Positions 42,293 to 51,684 of a stretch of DNA of 64,000 nt are shown in pieces. This DNA is from an uncultured Ardenticatenia bacterium. Lineage in GTDB: Bacteria > Chloroflexota > Anaerolineae > 4572-78 > NAK82. The notes beneath the pieces are model-generated. The model had not been told where the DNA came from. It did not search any database and was given only the letters and a program-made list of their open reading frames with translations. The position numbers and the translations under genes are program-made. The stretch is taken from the NCBI GenBank assembly GCA_937127125.1, contig CAKZLO010000034.1:329257-393256 (forward strand), written 5' to 3'. Each line of letters begins with the position of its first letter. Within the stretch, counting starts at the first letter, position 1.

Positions 42293-42772
42293 ATGAGCAG
42301 TACGGCTCGTCTGGATGAAAAGGTGTACACCGCAGTGCAGCAAGCAATTCAACGACATGGTAGGGAGCGTGAGGGGCTGATCCCGATTTTGTCTGAGGTG
42401 AATCGCGCGCTGGGCTACCTTTCACCCGAGGCACTTTCGGAGATCAGCCGTCAGATGCGTGTACCTAAAAGCCAGGTATTCTCGGTGGCCAGCTTCTACC
42501 GCATGCTCTCCACCAAGCCACGTGGGCGCCATGTGATCCAGTTCTGCGAGAGTGCACCATGCCATGTGGTGGGTGGCCGTGAGGTATGGCAGGCATTGCA
42601 GGATGAGTTGGGCCTTCAGTCCGGTGAGACCAGCGCTGATGGACGCTGGACGTTAGTGACAACCAGTTGCCTGGGTGTATGCGCGGTGGGTCCAGTGGTG
42701 ATCGTGGATAACGACATCTACGGTAATGTTAATAGAGCGCAGCTGCCCCAGATCTTGGCACGTTACGAGTAG
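42293..42772 (+). CDS. hoxE: NuoE/HoxE-like [2Fe-2S] subunit of NAD-dependent [NiFe] hydrogenase
   Basis: 159 residues; thioredoxin-like ferredoxin with FCESAPCHV and SCLGVCAVG, all four Cys in place. First gene of module 2 and spaced 15 bases from the NuoF-like gene. GGGGAGG seven bases before ATG. HoxE symbol is given by position and fold; HydC of [NiFe] HydABCSL complexes is the alternative name. Confidence 0.88.
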   Translation: MSSTARLDEKVYTAVQQAIQRHGREREGLIPILSEVNRALGYLSPEALSEISRQMRVPKSQVFSVASFYRMLSTKPRGRHVIQFCESAPCHVVGGREVWQALQDELGLQSGETSADGRWTLVTTSCLGVCAVGPVVIVDNDIYGNVNRAQLPQILARYE

Positions 42773-42787
42773 GGGAGAGGGATAACG

Positions 42788-44431
42788 ATGCAAGCGACGC
42801 GCGCTTTAGTGCTTGTTTCCAGTGACTGCGAGAGTATGGAGCGCGGTGCGCAGCTGGTATACGAACGGCTGCAGCAGGAGATTCGCGCTGCTGGCCTTCA
42901 AGATGAAGTGGTGGTCTCCTTACTGGGTGATGTAGGACGTCATGATGCTCTGCCTATGGTGATCGTCTATCCGGAAGCCGTGATCTATGGACCGGTGCGT
43001 CCTGACGATGTGCCCTTCTTGGTGGAGGAACACTTGCTCAAGGGTCGGATCGCAGCAGGTCTACAGGCTTCCACAAGAGAGCTATCAGGTAGAATCGCCT
43101 GGCTTTCTGCGCGTCAGGGCACTTTGCCGGCCGAACGTCGCATTGTGCTCGAGCGCGCTGGCCTCATTGATCCCGAGGACATTGAGGACTACATCTTACA
43201 TGATGGATATGAAGCACTGGGTAAAGCGCTCACCACAATGACGCCAGCCCAGGTGATTGACGAGATCAGTCGCTCGGGTTTGCGTGGTCGCGGGGGCGCC
43301 GGCTTCCCGACCGGTACTAAATGGCGGTTTGTTGCCAGTGCCAAGGGTAATCACAAGTATGTGATCTGCAACGCCGATGAAAGTGAGCCGGGTACCTTCA
43401 AGGATCGTCTCGTGCTGGAGGGGGATCCTCACAGCATCGTCGAGGCTATGGCTATCGCCGGTTATGCGGTCGGCGCCAATGAGGGCTACGTTTACGTGCG
43501 CGGCGAGTACGGGTTGGCGTTGGAGCGACTTTCGCGCGCGATTGATCAAGCCAGACAAATGGGTTTTCTGGGACGTGGAATCTTTGGCAGTGATTTTGAC
43601 TTTGACATCCACATCCACGTGGGTGCGGGTGCTTACATCTGTGGTGAGGAGACAGCGCTAATTGAGTCGATCGAGGGTAAGCGTGGGGAGCCACGTTCGC
43701 GACCTCCCTATCCCACCACGCATGGGTTGTGGGGCAAGCCTACTCTGGTGAACAATGTGGAGACGCTTGCCAACGTTCCGCCCATCATTCGCAACGGGGC
43801 CGCCTGGTATCGTCAGTTTGGCACTAAGAGCAGCCCTGGTACCAAGGTGTACACCATATTGGGTGCCGTGAATGTCACGGGTCTGATTGAGGTGCCAATG
43901 GGTATCACGCTGCGTGAGGTGATCGCTATTTACGGTAAGGGTATGAGAAACGGTGCAGCGTTTAAGCTGGCCCAAACAGGTGGCTCAAGTGGCTCCATTA
44001 TTCCGGCGAGCCTGCAAGACACGCCTATGGATTTCGACTCCTATGCGCGCGCGGGGGTCTCGCTGGGGTCGGGAGCGCTGCTTATTTGTGATGAGGACAC
44101 GTGCGTAGTGGACCTGGCGAAAGTGTTGCTCAACTTCTTCCGGGTGGAAAGTTGCGGCAAATGCACGCCATGTCGTATTGGCACGCAACGTGCTCATCAG
44201 ATTTTAAGCACTGTTGCAGAAGGTACAGCGGAAATGGATGATCTCAAGCATCTGCTGGCGCTGGCGGATGGTATGGCCGATTATTCTAACTGCGGTCTCG
44301 GCCAGACGGCGGCGGTGCCCATTCGTGACATTATGAAACACTTCCGTGCGGAAGTGGAAGCGCACATTTCATTGCGCCTCTGCCCCACTGGCGTGTGTCC
44401 GATGAGTGGACGCCAAGTGATGGCGGCATAG
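42788..44431 (+). CDS. hoxF: NuoF/HoxF-like NADH-binding flavoprotein of the hydrogenase
   Basis: 547 residues. N-terminal thioredoxin-like fold that has lost its cluster Cys (only one remains in SSDCESME), then the NuoF core: RGRGGAGFPTGTKW, NADESEPGTFKDR, GAGAYICGEETALIES, and ESCGKCTPCRIGTQR with NCGLGQ for the N3 [4Fe-4S] cluster. It stops soon after (CPTGVCPMSG) without the two extra [4Fe-4S] clusters that bifurcating HydB subunits carry. It passes electrons between NAD(H) and the NuoG-like subunit. FKDR in place of FMNR/FMDR is as in complex I NuoF. Confidence 0.9.
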   Translation: MQATRALVLVSSDCESMERGAQLVYERLQQEIRAAGLQDEVVVSLLGDVGRHDALPMVIVYPEAVIYGPVRPDDVPFLVEEHLLKGRIAAGLQASTRELSGRIAWLSARQGTLPAERRIVLERAGLIDPEDIEDYILHDGYEALGKALTTMTPAQVIDEISRSGLRGRGGAGFPTGTKWRFVASAKGNHKYVICNADESEPGTFKDRLVLEGDPHSIVEAMAIAGYAVGANEGYVYVRGEYGLALERLSRAIDQARQMGFLGRGIFGSDFDFDIHIHVGAGAYICGEETALIESIEGKRGEPRSRPPYPTTHGLWGKPTLVNNVETLANVPPIIRNGAAWYRQFGTKSSPGTKVYTILGAVNVTGLIEVPMGITLREVIAIYGKGMRNGAAFKLAQTGGSSGSIIPASLQDTPMDFDSYARAGVSLGSGALLICDEDTCVVDLAKVLLNFFRVESCGKCTPCRIGTQRAHQILSTVAEGTAEMDDLKHLLALADGMADYSNCGLGQTAAVPIRDIMKHFRAEVEAHISLRLCPTGVCPMSGRQVMAA

Positions 44432-44472
44432 GCGTAGCTAGCTACGAAGATTCAAAGTGGAGAGGTTGGATA

Positions 44473-46482
44473 ATGATCACACTAACAATTGACGGTAAGG
44501 AAGTCCAGGTACCTGAAGGAACCACTGTACTGCGTGCTGCGGAACAGGCAGGTATTCATATTCCCACCTTATGTGACCACAAGCACCTGACGCCTTATGG
44601 GGGCTGTCGTATGTGTCTGGTGGAGGTAGAGGGTGCCCGCACGCTGCAGCCATCCTGTACCCTGCCCGCGGCCAATGGTATGGTCGTGTATACCAACACC
44701 CCAGCCGTGCAGGAAGCGCGCACCTTTGTGTTGACTCTGATCTTCAGTGAGCGCAACCATTTCTGCATGTACTGTCCGGTGAGCGGTGGTGACTGCGAGC
44801 TGCAGAACGCAGCGTATGGGCAGGGTATGACGGAATGGCCATTGCAGCCTAACTGGCAGCCTTATCCGGTAGATGCATCGCACGAATTCATTGTGTTGGA
44901 TCACAACCGCTGCATTTTGTGTCGTCGTTGCGTGCGTGCCTGCGCCGAGCTGGTGGGTAACTTCACCTTGGGTATCCAGGAACGCGGTGCCAACAGCCGT
45001 ATCATAGCCGATCTGGATGTGCCTTTGGGTGAGAGTACGTGCATTTCATGCGGCACCTGTTTGCAGGTGTGCCCGACCGGTTCGCTCATTGATCGTAAGA
45101 GTGCCTATCAAGGCCGTCTCAAGGATGTAACGCGTGTCAAGTCCACCTGCGTTGGATGCAGTGTTGGGTGCGGCATCGAGATGATTGTGCGTGACAATCG
45201 CCTGCTCCGTATTGAAGGAGACTGGGATGCGCCGGTAAATCAGGGTGTTTTGTGCAAGATCGGTCGCTTCGAACCTTTGGTCGAGCAAAGCGAGCGCATC
45301 CTTACTCCGCTTGTGCGCAAGGATGGTGTGCTCAAAGCTGCTACCTGGGACGAGGCATTACAAGTTGTGGCCTCTCGCATGAACGAAGTAAAAGGGCACA
45401 ATGGTGCTGGTATTGCTGCACTAGCTTCTACACGTTTATCAGTTGAAGCGCTGTATAGCTTTAAGCAGCTCTTTGCCGACAAGCTGGACAGCAACGTGGT
45501 GACCAGCATCGAGGAAGGCGTTACCACTGCATTGCCTGGCTGGGTGGCGCGCAAACTTGGCAAACCTTTTGAGGGCAGCCTTGATGAAATCTCCAAAGCA
45601 GACGTAGTCCTGTCAATTGGGGTTGATCTGGTCGAAAACCATCAGGTAGCTGGTTTCTTTGTGAAGCGCATCCTGCCGCAGGGATGCAAGCTGGTAGTGA
45701 TCGATCCGTATGATAATGGCTTGCACGCCTTGGCTCACTTCTCTTTGCGTCCCAAGAAAGGGAGCGACTACGATCTGTTGGTGGGTCTTATGCAAGTGAT
45801 TGCCAGTCTGGGTATGGTGCGTATGCATCCCATTGGCACACATGACCTGACCAGGCACACACCTGACAATGTCAGCCGCACGACCGGGGTGCCGGCGGAA
45901 CTCATTCGTGAGATAGGTCATCTGCTCGCCGAGGCGGAGCACCCAGTGTTTATTTACGGCAAGGGCCTCACACAGGCCAGCTTCCCGACCGCTTTGGAAG
46001 CACTGCTCGACTTGGCCCGAATGGCGGGTGCGCTGTCGGATACACGCAGTGCAGTCATCGGTACCAAAGGGCAAGCTAACAGCACGGCGGCTTATCTGTT
46101 GGAGCTCGACAAGGCCTTTGATCTTAAGGGACATCAGGTGGCCTATCTGGCACTGGGGGATGATCACCCAAGTACACGCCTCCTCGAACACGTGGAAAAC
46201 GTTCCTTTCCTGGTGGTACAGGCGAGCTATGCTTCTCCTCTAACCGAGCGCGCGAACGTTGTTCTGCCGGCAGCTATCTGGGCAGAACAGTCCGGGCACT
46301 ATATAAATCTGGAAGGACGCCTTCAGGAGGCACGGCAAGGGCTTACGCCACCGCACGATGTGCGCAATAATGTGGCTATCTTCCAAGCGCTGGCTGGGAT
46401 GTTGGGTATCACATTAGATGAGAATTGGCGTGATGCCTTGCAGCAGCGCGTTTGGATAAGCCAACCGGATGTCTGCCGGTAG
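44473..46482 (+). CDS. hoxU: NuoG/HoxU-like iron-sulfur subunit with vestigial molybdopterin domain
   Basis: 669 residues, about 430 more than a minimal HoxU. N-terminal [2Fe-2S] with C34, C45, C48, C62; His/Cys cluster HFCMYCPVSGGDCELQ; two [4Fe-4S] clusters CILCRRCVRACAE and CISCGTCLQVCPTG; a further CVGCSVGCGIEM cluster; then a molybdopterin-oxidoreductase-like domain (about 290-660) in which no Cys, Sec or Ser ligand to Mo is found at the usual place. This is the architecture of NuoG, so the domain is structural. ATG 44473 with GGAGAGG upstream is chosen over the overlapping 44395. It bridges HoxF and HoxY. Confidence 0.9.
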   Translation: MITLTIDGKEVQVPEGTTVLRAAEQAGIHIPTLCDHKHLTPYGGCRMCLVEVEGARTLQPSCTLPAANGMVVYTNTPAVQEARTFVLTLIFSERNHFCMYCPVSGGDCELQNAAYGQGMTEWPLQPNWQPYPVDASHEFIVLDHNRCILCRRCVRACAELVGNFTLGIQERGANSRIIADLDVPLGESTCISCGTCLQVCPTGSLIDRKSAYQGRLKDVTRVKSTCVGCSVGCGIEMIVRDNRLLRIEGDWDAPVNQGVLCKIGRFEPLVEQSERILTPLVRKDGVLKAATWDEALQVVASRMNEVKGHNGAGIAALASTRLSVEALYSFKQLFADKLDSNVVTSIEEGVTTALPGWVARKLGKPFEGSLDEISKADVVLSIGVDLVENHQVAGFFVKRILPQGCKLVVIDPYDNGLHALAHFSLRPKKGSDYDLLVGLMQVIASLGMVRMHPIGTHDLTRHTPDNVSRTTGVPAELIREIGHLLAEAEHPVFIYGKGLTQASFPTALEALLDLARMAGALSDTRSAVIGTKGQANSTAAYLLELDKAFDLKGHQVAYLALGDDHPSTRLLEHVENVPFLVVQASYASPLTERANVVLPAAIWAEQSGHYINLEGRLQEARQGLTPPHDVRNNVAIFQALAGMLGITLDENWRDALQQRVWISQPDVCR

Positions 46483-46551
46483 CTATTGGTGGGTAGTGTG
46501 GGATGAGATACGAATAGGAAACAGGGATATTGACCTAGAAGGAGAATAGGA

Positions 46552-47094
46552 ATGCCAAAGCCAAAAGTTGCAACTGACTGGTTGGCCGGATGTGCCGGAT
46601 GCCATATGTCATTCCTTGATATTGACGAGCGCATCGCCAAGCTGGTGGAACTTGTGGATCTGCGTGCCACTCCTATCACCGACCTGAAGGAGCCAGATGA
46701 GAATGGCTGTGATGTTGGCATTCTCGAAGGTGCCATCAACAACACTGCCAATGAAGAGGTGGCTAAGCGTATGCGTGAACGTTGCAAGATCCTGGTTGCG
46801 TTGGGTGATTGCGCCGTCTTTGGGGGTGTGCTAGCGATGCGCAACTTCGGAAAGCTCGAGGATGCGCTTAAGCGTGCCTATGTAGAAACAGAAAGCACCG
46901 ACGCCGAAGGCAAAATACCCGGCGATCCCGAGATCGCACGACCAACACGTGTACGCGCGGTCAAAGAGGTGGTGAAAGTAGACGTGGCTGTACCTGGTTG
47001 TCCGCCCGATGCTGATGTCATTTACTATGTGCTCTCCGAACTGGCGCAGGGCCGGATACCCAAACTGAAGGACGACCTGCTGCACTGGCACTAG
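46552..47094 (+). CDS. hoxY: [NiFe] hydrogenase small subunit (HoxY-like)
   Basis: 180 residues, the short form of group 3 with one proximal [4Fe-4S] cluster: C14 and C17 in LAGCAGCHMSF, GDCAVFGG and VPGCPPDADVI. No Tat signal, so cytoplasmic. It takes electrons between the Ni-Fe site in HoxH and the NuoG-like protein. AAGGAG upstream of ATG. Confidence 0.95.
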   Translation: MPKPKVATDWLAGCAGCHMSFLDIDERIAKLVELVDLRATPITDLKEPDENGCDVGILEGAINNTANEEVAKRMRERCKILVALGDCAVFGGVLAMRNFGKLEDALKRAYVETESTDAEGKIPGDPEIARPTRVRAVKEVVKVDVAVPGCPPDADVIYYVLSELAQGRIPKLKDDLLHWH

Positions 47095-47213
47095 TGCGAG
47101 GGAGATAAGCCCTCTTCGCACTGCAACAGGGTGTGGTGAGGCTAGCCTGATTGCTGAGTTGGAAAATATATGAGTCTGGCAAGGTCTAGTGTTTATTGAA
47201 AGTGGGGAGGAAT

Positions 47214-48644
47214 ATGGAAATGCAGAAGATCACAATCGAGCCTGTAACTCGAATCGAGGGGCATGCTAAGGTGACAATTCACCTGGATGGTAACGGAAAC
47301 GTGCAGCGTGCGCTTTTCCATGTTAACGAGTTCCGCGGCTTCGAGAAGTTTTGCGAGGGCCGCATGTACTTTGAAATGCCTGCCATCACGCCACGCATCT
47401 GTGGTATTTGTCCCGTTAGTCACCATCTGGCTGCTGCCAAGGCGGGCGATGCGTTGGCTGGATCTCCGCCTCCGCGCCCCGCTTCTCTGCTGCGCGAGTT
47501 GATGCACATGGGGCAGATTATCCAGAGCCACGGAATGCACTTCTTTGAGCTGGCAGGGCCCGATCTATTGCTGGGATTTGACGCGGATCCAGCAGTTCGC
47601 AATGTGGTAGGGCTGATTCAGACGGATGCACAGCTAGCACTAAGGGCGGTCAACCTGCGCAAGTACGGTCAGGAGATTATCAAGACGCTGGGTGGTCGCA
47701 AGGTGCACCCCAATTTCGCCGTACCAGGTGGCGTGAACAAGGCACTACATCCTGCAGAGCGTGATCAAATTCTAGCCGGCTACGACGAGTCACTGCAGAC
47801 CGTCCAGCTTGGCCTGAAGATCTTCAAGGACTGGGCAGAGAAAAACATCGAGGACATCAATAAGTTCGCTGTCTTCTCCACTGGCTATTTTGGCTTAGTC
47901 ACACCGGAGGATGGGCTTGAGCTGTATGAAGGTGAATGCAAGCTAATTGACGCTAATGGTCGGCCGTTGGAACGCTTCCCGGGCCATCGCTACTTGGACT
48001 ACATTGCCGAGCACGTCGAGGACTGGTCCTACCTCAAGTTCCCCTATTACAAGAAGATGGGATGGCCAGCGGGTGTCTATCGCGTAGGACCATTGGGGCG
48101 CCTGAACGTCGCGCAGAAGATCGATACTCCCTTGGCTAACACAGAGCTACAAGAGTTTAAGAAGCTCAATGGTGGCTGGCCGGTCGAGAACACTCTATTC
48201 TATCACTATGCGCGCCTGATCGAATGTCTGTTTGCCGTAGAGAAGGTGCACGTCTTGTTGGATGACCCTGACATCTTGAGCACAGATATTTTGAACACAC
48301 GTCAGGAGTGGGTGGGCGAAGGTGTAGGAGTCATTGAGGCACCGCGCGGTACCCTGTTTCATCATTACTGGTGCAACCGGAATGGCCAGCTGCAGCGCGT
48401 CAACCTGATTGTAGCAACTGGCCATAATAACTGGGCCATGAGCAAGGCGGTGGACAGTGTAGCGAAGACCTATATCAGTGGCCAGCCGATCCGAGAAGGG
48501 TTGTTGAATCGTGTCGAGGCAGCAATCCGAGCTTATGATCCCTGCCTGTCTTGTTCCACCCATGCCATTGGCCAGATGCCCATCGTGGTTGATATTCTGG
48601 ATGAGAACGGCAATGTGCTTCAAACCTTGCGACGTGACGGTTAA
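47214..48644 (+). CDS. hoxH: [NiFe] hydrogenase large subunit (HoxH-like, group 3)
   Basis: 476 residues. Nickel-iron ligands are complete: [11 protein letters not shown] in the N-terminal L1 motif and D442-P-C-L-S-C-S-T-H450 in L2. A 26-residue tail follows H450 and is expected to be cut off by the maturation protease encoded next door. Sequence around [16 protein letters not shown] is typical of group 3. ATG 47214 has GGGGAGG four bases upstream; TTG 47196 is the alternative. Cys, not Sec, is used at both L2 positions, so it is not a [NiFeSe] enzyme. Confidence 0.95.
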   Translation: MEMQKITIEPVTRIEGHAKVTIHLDGNGNVQRALFHVNEFRGFEKFCEGRMYFEMPAITPRICGICPVSHHLAAAKAGDALAGSPPPRPASLLRELMHMGQIIQSHGMHFFELAGPDLLLGFDADPAVRNVVGLIQTDAQLALRAVNLRKYGQEIIKTLGGRKVHPNFAVPGGVNKALHPAERDQILAGYDESLQTVQLGLKIFKDWAEKNIEDINKFAVFSTGYFGLVTPEDGLELYEGECKLIDANGRPLERFPGHRYLDYIAEHVEDWSYLKFPYYKKMGWPAGVYRVGPLGRLNVAQKIDTPLANTELQEFKKLNGGWPVENTLFYHYARLIECLFAVEKVHVLLDDPDILSTDILNTRQEWVGEGVGVIEAPRGTLFHHYWCNRNGQLQRVNLIVATGHNNWAMSKAVDSVAKTYISGQPIREGLLNRVEAAIRAYDPCLSCSTHAIGQMPIVVDILDENGNVLQTLRRDG

Positions 48645-48773
48645 TGGACTGGCTTGATGATTTCCTCGGCAGCTAGCCTCCTGACGCTCCGCGGAGTTTT
48701 TCGACGGGGGAGAGGTGATAGATTGTTTCTTGGAGCGTGTAAGTTGGTGATCCATTCAAGGTAACTGCGCGAT

Positions 48774-49286
48774 ATGAAACCAGAAAAGCTCTCCCCTGAT
48801 AGAACATTGGTCATCGGCTTTGGCAATCCTGACCGTCAAGACGACGGGGTGGCTTGGTACATTGTAGAAGAGCTGGCAAAGCAGCTGGGGCGTGCTGTTT
48901 TCGATAGCTTGGATGATGACCTGTGTCGTGTGGAACCATCGCCTGTGTTGGTGCTTATGCCTCAGCTGATCCCTGAAATCGTCGAACCACTTTCTTGCTT
49001 TGCGCGTGTCTGTTTCGTGGATGCTCACACTGGCAGTCACACAGAGGAAATTCACTTTGCAGTATTACGGCCGGAGCCACAGGTGTCGCCATTCACGCAT
49101 CACCTGACGCCGCAGAGCTGCTTGCAGCTGACTTTGACCCTGTATGGTCGTGTACCGCAGGCAGTGCTTTGCTCAGTGCGCGGTTACGAATTCGGATTTG
49201 GGCGTTCTCTGTCCGAGAGGACAGCGAAGTTGGCACAGGAAGCATTGCAACGTGTTCGAACCTGGCTGGAGGAGGACAAGCAATGA
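48774..49286 (+). CDS. hoxW: Hydrogenase maturation protease (HoxW/HycI type)
   Basis: 170 residues. Start of the fold IGFGNPDRQDDGVAWYIVEE (the nickel-sensing Asp is in the D-D-G), then FVDAHTG and THHLTPQSCLQL, the usual second metal site. It removes the C-terminal tail of HoxH after nickel insertion. ATGA overlap with the next gene joins the hydrogenase and formate dehydrogenase modules on one transcript. Confidence 0.9.
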   Translation: MKPEKLSPDRTLVIGFGNPDRQDDGVAWYIVEELAKQLGRAVFDSLDDDLCRVEPSPVLVLMPQLIPEIVEPLSCFARVCFVDAHTGSHTEEIHFAVLRPEPQVSPFTHHLTPQSCLQLTLTLYGRVPQAVLCSVRGYEFGFGRSLSERTAKLAQEALQRVRTWLEEDKQ

Positions 49287-49795
49287 CAGCATCCGATGGC
49301 GATGGTGGTGCCTCTGCAGTGGATCTGTCCCTGATGGAACCAGTATTTCAGAAATACAGTGGTCAACCTGGTGCTTTGATCCCTATCCTGCAAAAAGCTC
49401 AGGATATTTACAACTACCTACCCGCTGAAGTGTTGCAACTGATTGCCGAACGGCTGGGCATTGCGCTGAGCAAAGTCTATGGCGTGGCCACGTTCTACGC
49501 GCAGTTTTATCTGGAGCGACGGGGTAAACATGTCTTGAAGATTTGCGATGGGACAGCTTGTCATGTGAAAGGAACACCGGCTTTGATAACGGCTGTGGAA
49601 GAAGAGTTCAATGTACGCCCGGGGGAGACAACGTTGGATGGTGAGCTGACCTTGGAGGTCGTGTACTGTATCGGATCGTGCGCATTGGCGCCTGCAACTG
49701 TGCTGGATGGACGTGTAATGGGACGCATGCGTCCTACACAATTGTTGCAGCATTTGAGGAGACACGTAAGCAAAACATCAGTACAAGAAACGTAA
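49283..49795 (+). CDS. NuoE/HylC-like [2Fe-2S] subunit of the formate dehydrogenase module
   Basis: 170 residues. Thioredoxin-like ferredoxin with CDGTACHV and YCIGSCALA, all Cys present. ATG 49283 overlaps the protease stop (ATGA) with GGAGGA about 8 bases upstream. By sequence closest in style to HydC/HylC partners of bifurcating enzymes. Confidence 0.9.
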   Translation: MTASDGDGGASAVDLSLMEPVFQKYSGQPGALIPILQKAQDIYNYLPAEVLQLIAERLGIALSKVYGVATFYAQFYLERRGKHVLKICDGTACHVKGTPALITAVEEEFNVRPGETTLDGELTLEVVYCIGSCALAPATVLDGRVMGRMRPTQLLQHLRRHVSKTSVQET

Positions 49796-49826
49796 TAACT
49801 AACTAATAGGAGGCAGCCCGTCCGAT

Positions 49827-51674
49827 ATGGGTGAACAAACAAATGTGAGGATAGTAGAAGACGCTGCTCTTACAAGTACTAAAGATCTCCCTTCCCAATG
49901 GATTGCTGTGTGTATGGGAACAGGTTGTGTGTCCTCCGCGAGCGCTGAGGTGCGTCAGGCCCTCATACAAGAGCTGGAGCGGCATGGCCTGAGCAGTCAA
50001 GTTGAGGTGCGACGAACAGGATGTTTTGGTTTTTGTGCAGCAGGCCCTATTGTAGTAATCCATCCGGATGAAACGTTCTATACTCGCGTGACACCTGCTG
50101 ATGTCAAGGATATCGTTGAGCAACACATTCTGGCTAATCGTAGAGTGGAGCGGTTAATGTACCGCGATCCAGTAACCAAGGTTCCCATCGAAAAATGGTA
50201 TGAGATAGGCTTTTACAGTAAACAGCAACGAATCGTCCTTCACAACTGTGGCATTATCGACCCTGAGAATATCGACCATTATCTAGCTCGTGAGGGCTAT
50301 CAAGCGTTGCATAAGGTTCTCAGTGAAATGACACCTGATCAGGTGATTGATGAGGTGATTCGATCCGGATTGCGTGGCCGTGGCGGTGGGGGTTTCCCTA
50401 CAGGTTTGAAGTGGAAGATAACGCGTCAAACGCCCCGCTGGCCCAAATATGTCATCTGTAATGCTGACGAAGGCGACCCGGGTGCTTTTATGGATCGCTC
50501 TACTTTGGAAGGCGATCCACATTCAGTTATCGAGGGGATGATCATTGCAGCATATGCTATCGGTGCTCGTTATGGCTATATTTACTGCCGTGCCGAGTAT
50601 CCGTTGGCCATCCATCGCCTGCAAGTCGCATTGGATCAGGCGCGTCAGCGAGGCTTCTTGGGCGGTAACATTCGTGGCTTTGATTTCAGCTTTGATCTCT
50701 ACATCAAAGAAGGGGCGGGGGCTTTTGTGTGCGGAGAGGAGACTGCCCTTATGGCCTCGATCCAGGGTGACCGCGGGAATCCGTGGCCACGCCCACCCTA
50801 CCCAGCTGTCTCTGGTCTGTGGGGGCAGCCCAGCAACGTCAACAATGTAAAGAGCTACGCCTATGTGCCACACATTATCCGCCTGGGTGCCGACTGGTTC
50901 AAACAGCTAGGTGCTCCTGATAATCCTGGTACGGCTATTTTCGCCTTGACTGGTATGGTCAACAACACTGGGCTTATTGAGGTGCCGATGGGCATTACGC
51001 TGCGTGAAATTATTTACGACATTGGCGGTGGCATTCCCGATGGGCGCAAGTTCAAGGCAGTACAAACAGGTGGGCCACTAGGTGGATGCCTTCCCGAGGC
51101 CTATCTTGACACCCCGGTTGACTTCGACTCACTCTGTGCTGCAGGTGCAGTGATGGGCTCAGGTGGCATGATCGTCGCCGACGAAACGACATGCATGGTG
51201 GAGTTCGCGAAGTACTTTATGCGTTTTGCCTGTGATGAGAGCTGCGGTAAGTGCCCCCCATGTCGCATCGGCAGCACGCGCATGTTGGAGACTTTGGAAT
51301 GTATCACGGCTGGCTTGGGCACACTGGAAGACCTTGACTACTTGCGTTACCTTGCCAATGGTATGCAAAAAGGCTCGCTGTGTGCGCTGGGGCAGCTGGC
51401 GCCGTCGCCGGTGATGTCGGCGCTGCGCCATTTCGAGGATGAGTTTCGCGCTCATATCGAGGAGCGACGTTGCCCGGCTGGAAAATGTCACGCTCTCATT
51501 ACCTATGAGATTATCGCAGATCTGTGTACTGGTTGCATGGTATGTGCTCGCAACTGTCCTACCAATGCGATCCGCGGTGAGAAGCGACAGCCCCATGTCA
51601 TCGATCCGGCACTGTGCGAGCGTTGTGGGCTGTGCAAAGAGCTCTGCAAATTCGACGCGATCGTAGTGCGATGA
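49827..51674 (+). CDS. NuoF/HydB-like flavoprotein with two extra [4Fe-4S] clusters
   Basis: 615 residues. N-terminal thioredoxin-like ferredoxin with all four Cys (CMGTGC, TGCFGFC), NuoF core (RGRGGGGFPTGLKW, NADEGDPGAFMDRSTLEGDP, GAGAFVCGEETALMAS, ESCGKCPPCRIGSTR, SLCALGQ) and, unlike HoxF above, a C-terminal ferredoxin domain CTGCMVCARNCPTNAI and CERCGLCKELCKF. That set of clusters is the one present in HydB of electron-bifurcating hydrogenases and HylB of bifurcating formate dehydrogenases. It is expected to couple NAD(H), ferredoxin and the formate dehydrogenase next to it. AGGAGG 11 bases upstream. Confidence 0.92.
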   Translation: MGEQTNVRIVEDAALTSTKDLPSQWIAVCMGTGCVSSASAEVRQALIQELERHGLSSQVEVRRTGCFGFCAAGPIVVIHPDETFYTRVTPADVKDIVEQHILANRRVERLMYRDPVTKVPIEKWYEIGFYSKQQRIVLHNCGIIDPENIDHYLAREGYQALHKVLSEMTPDQVIDEVIRSGLRGRGGGGFPTGLKWKITRQTPRWPKYVICNADEGDPGAFMDRSTLEGDPHSVIEGMIIAAYAIGARYGYIYCRAEYPLAIHRLQVALDQARQRGFLGGNIRGFDFSFDLYIKEGAGAFVCGEETALMASIQGDRGNPWPRPPYPAVSGLWGQPSNVNNVKSYAYVPHIIRLGADWFKQLGAPDNPGTAIFALTGMVNNTGLIEVPMGITLREIIYDIGGGIPDGRKFKAVQTGGPLGGCLPEAYLDTPVDFDSLCAAGAVMGSGGMIVADETTCMVEFAKYFMRFACDESCGKCPPCRIGSTRMLETLECITAGLGTLEDLDYLRYLANGMQKGSLCALGQLAPSPVMSALRHFEDEFRAHIEERRCPAGKCHALITYEIIADLCTGCMVCARNCPTNAIRGEKRQPHVIDPALCERCGLCKELCKFDAIVVR

Positions 51675-51684
51675 GGGTGCCAAT

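Noticed and set aside
47214-48644. [NiFeSe] hydrogenase
   Set aside because: Both positions in the L2 motif DPCLSC are Cys codons, with no UGA.
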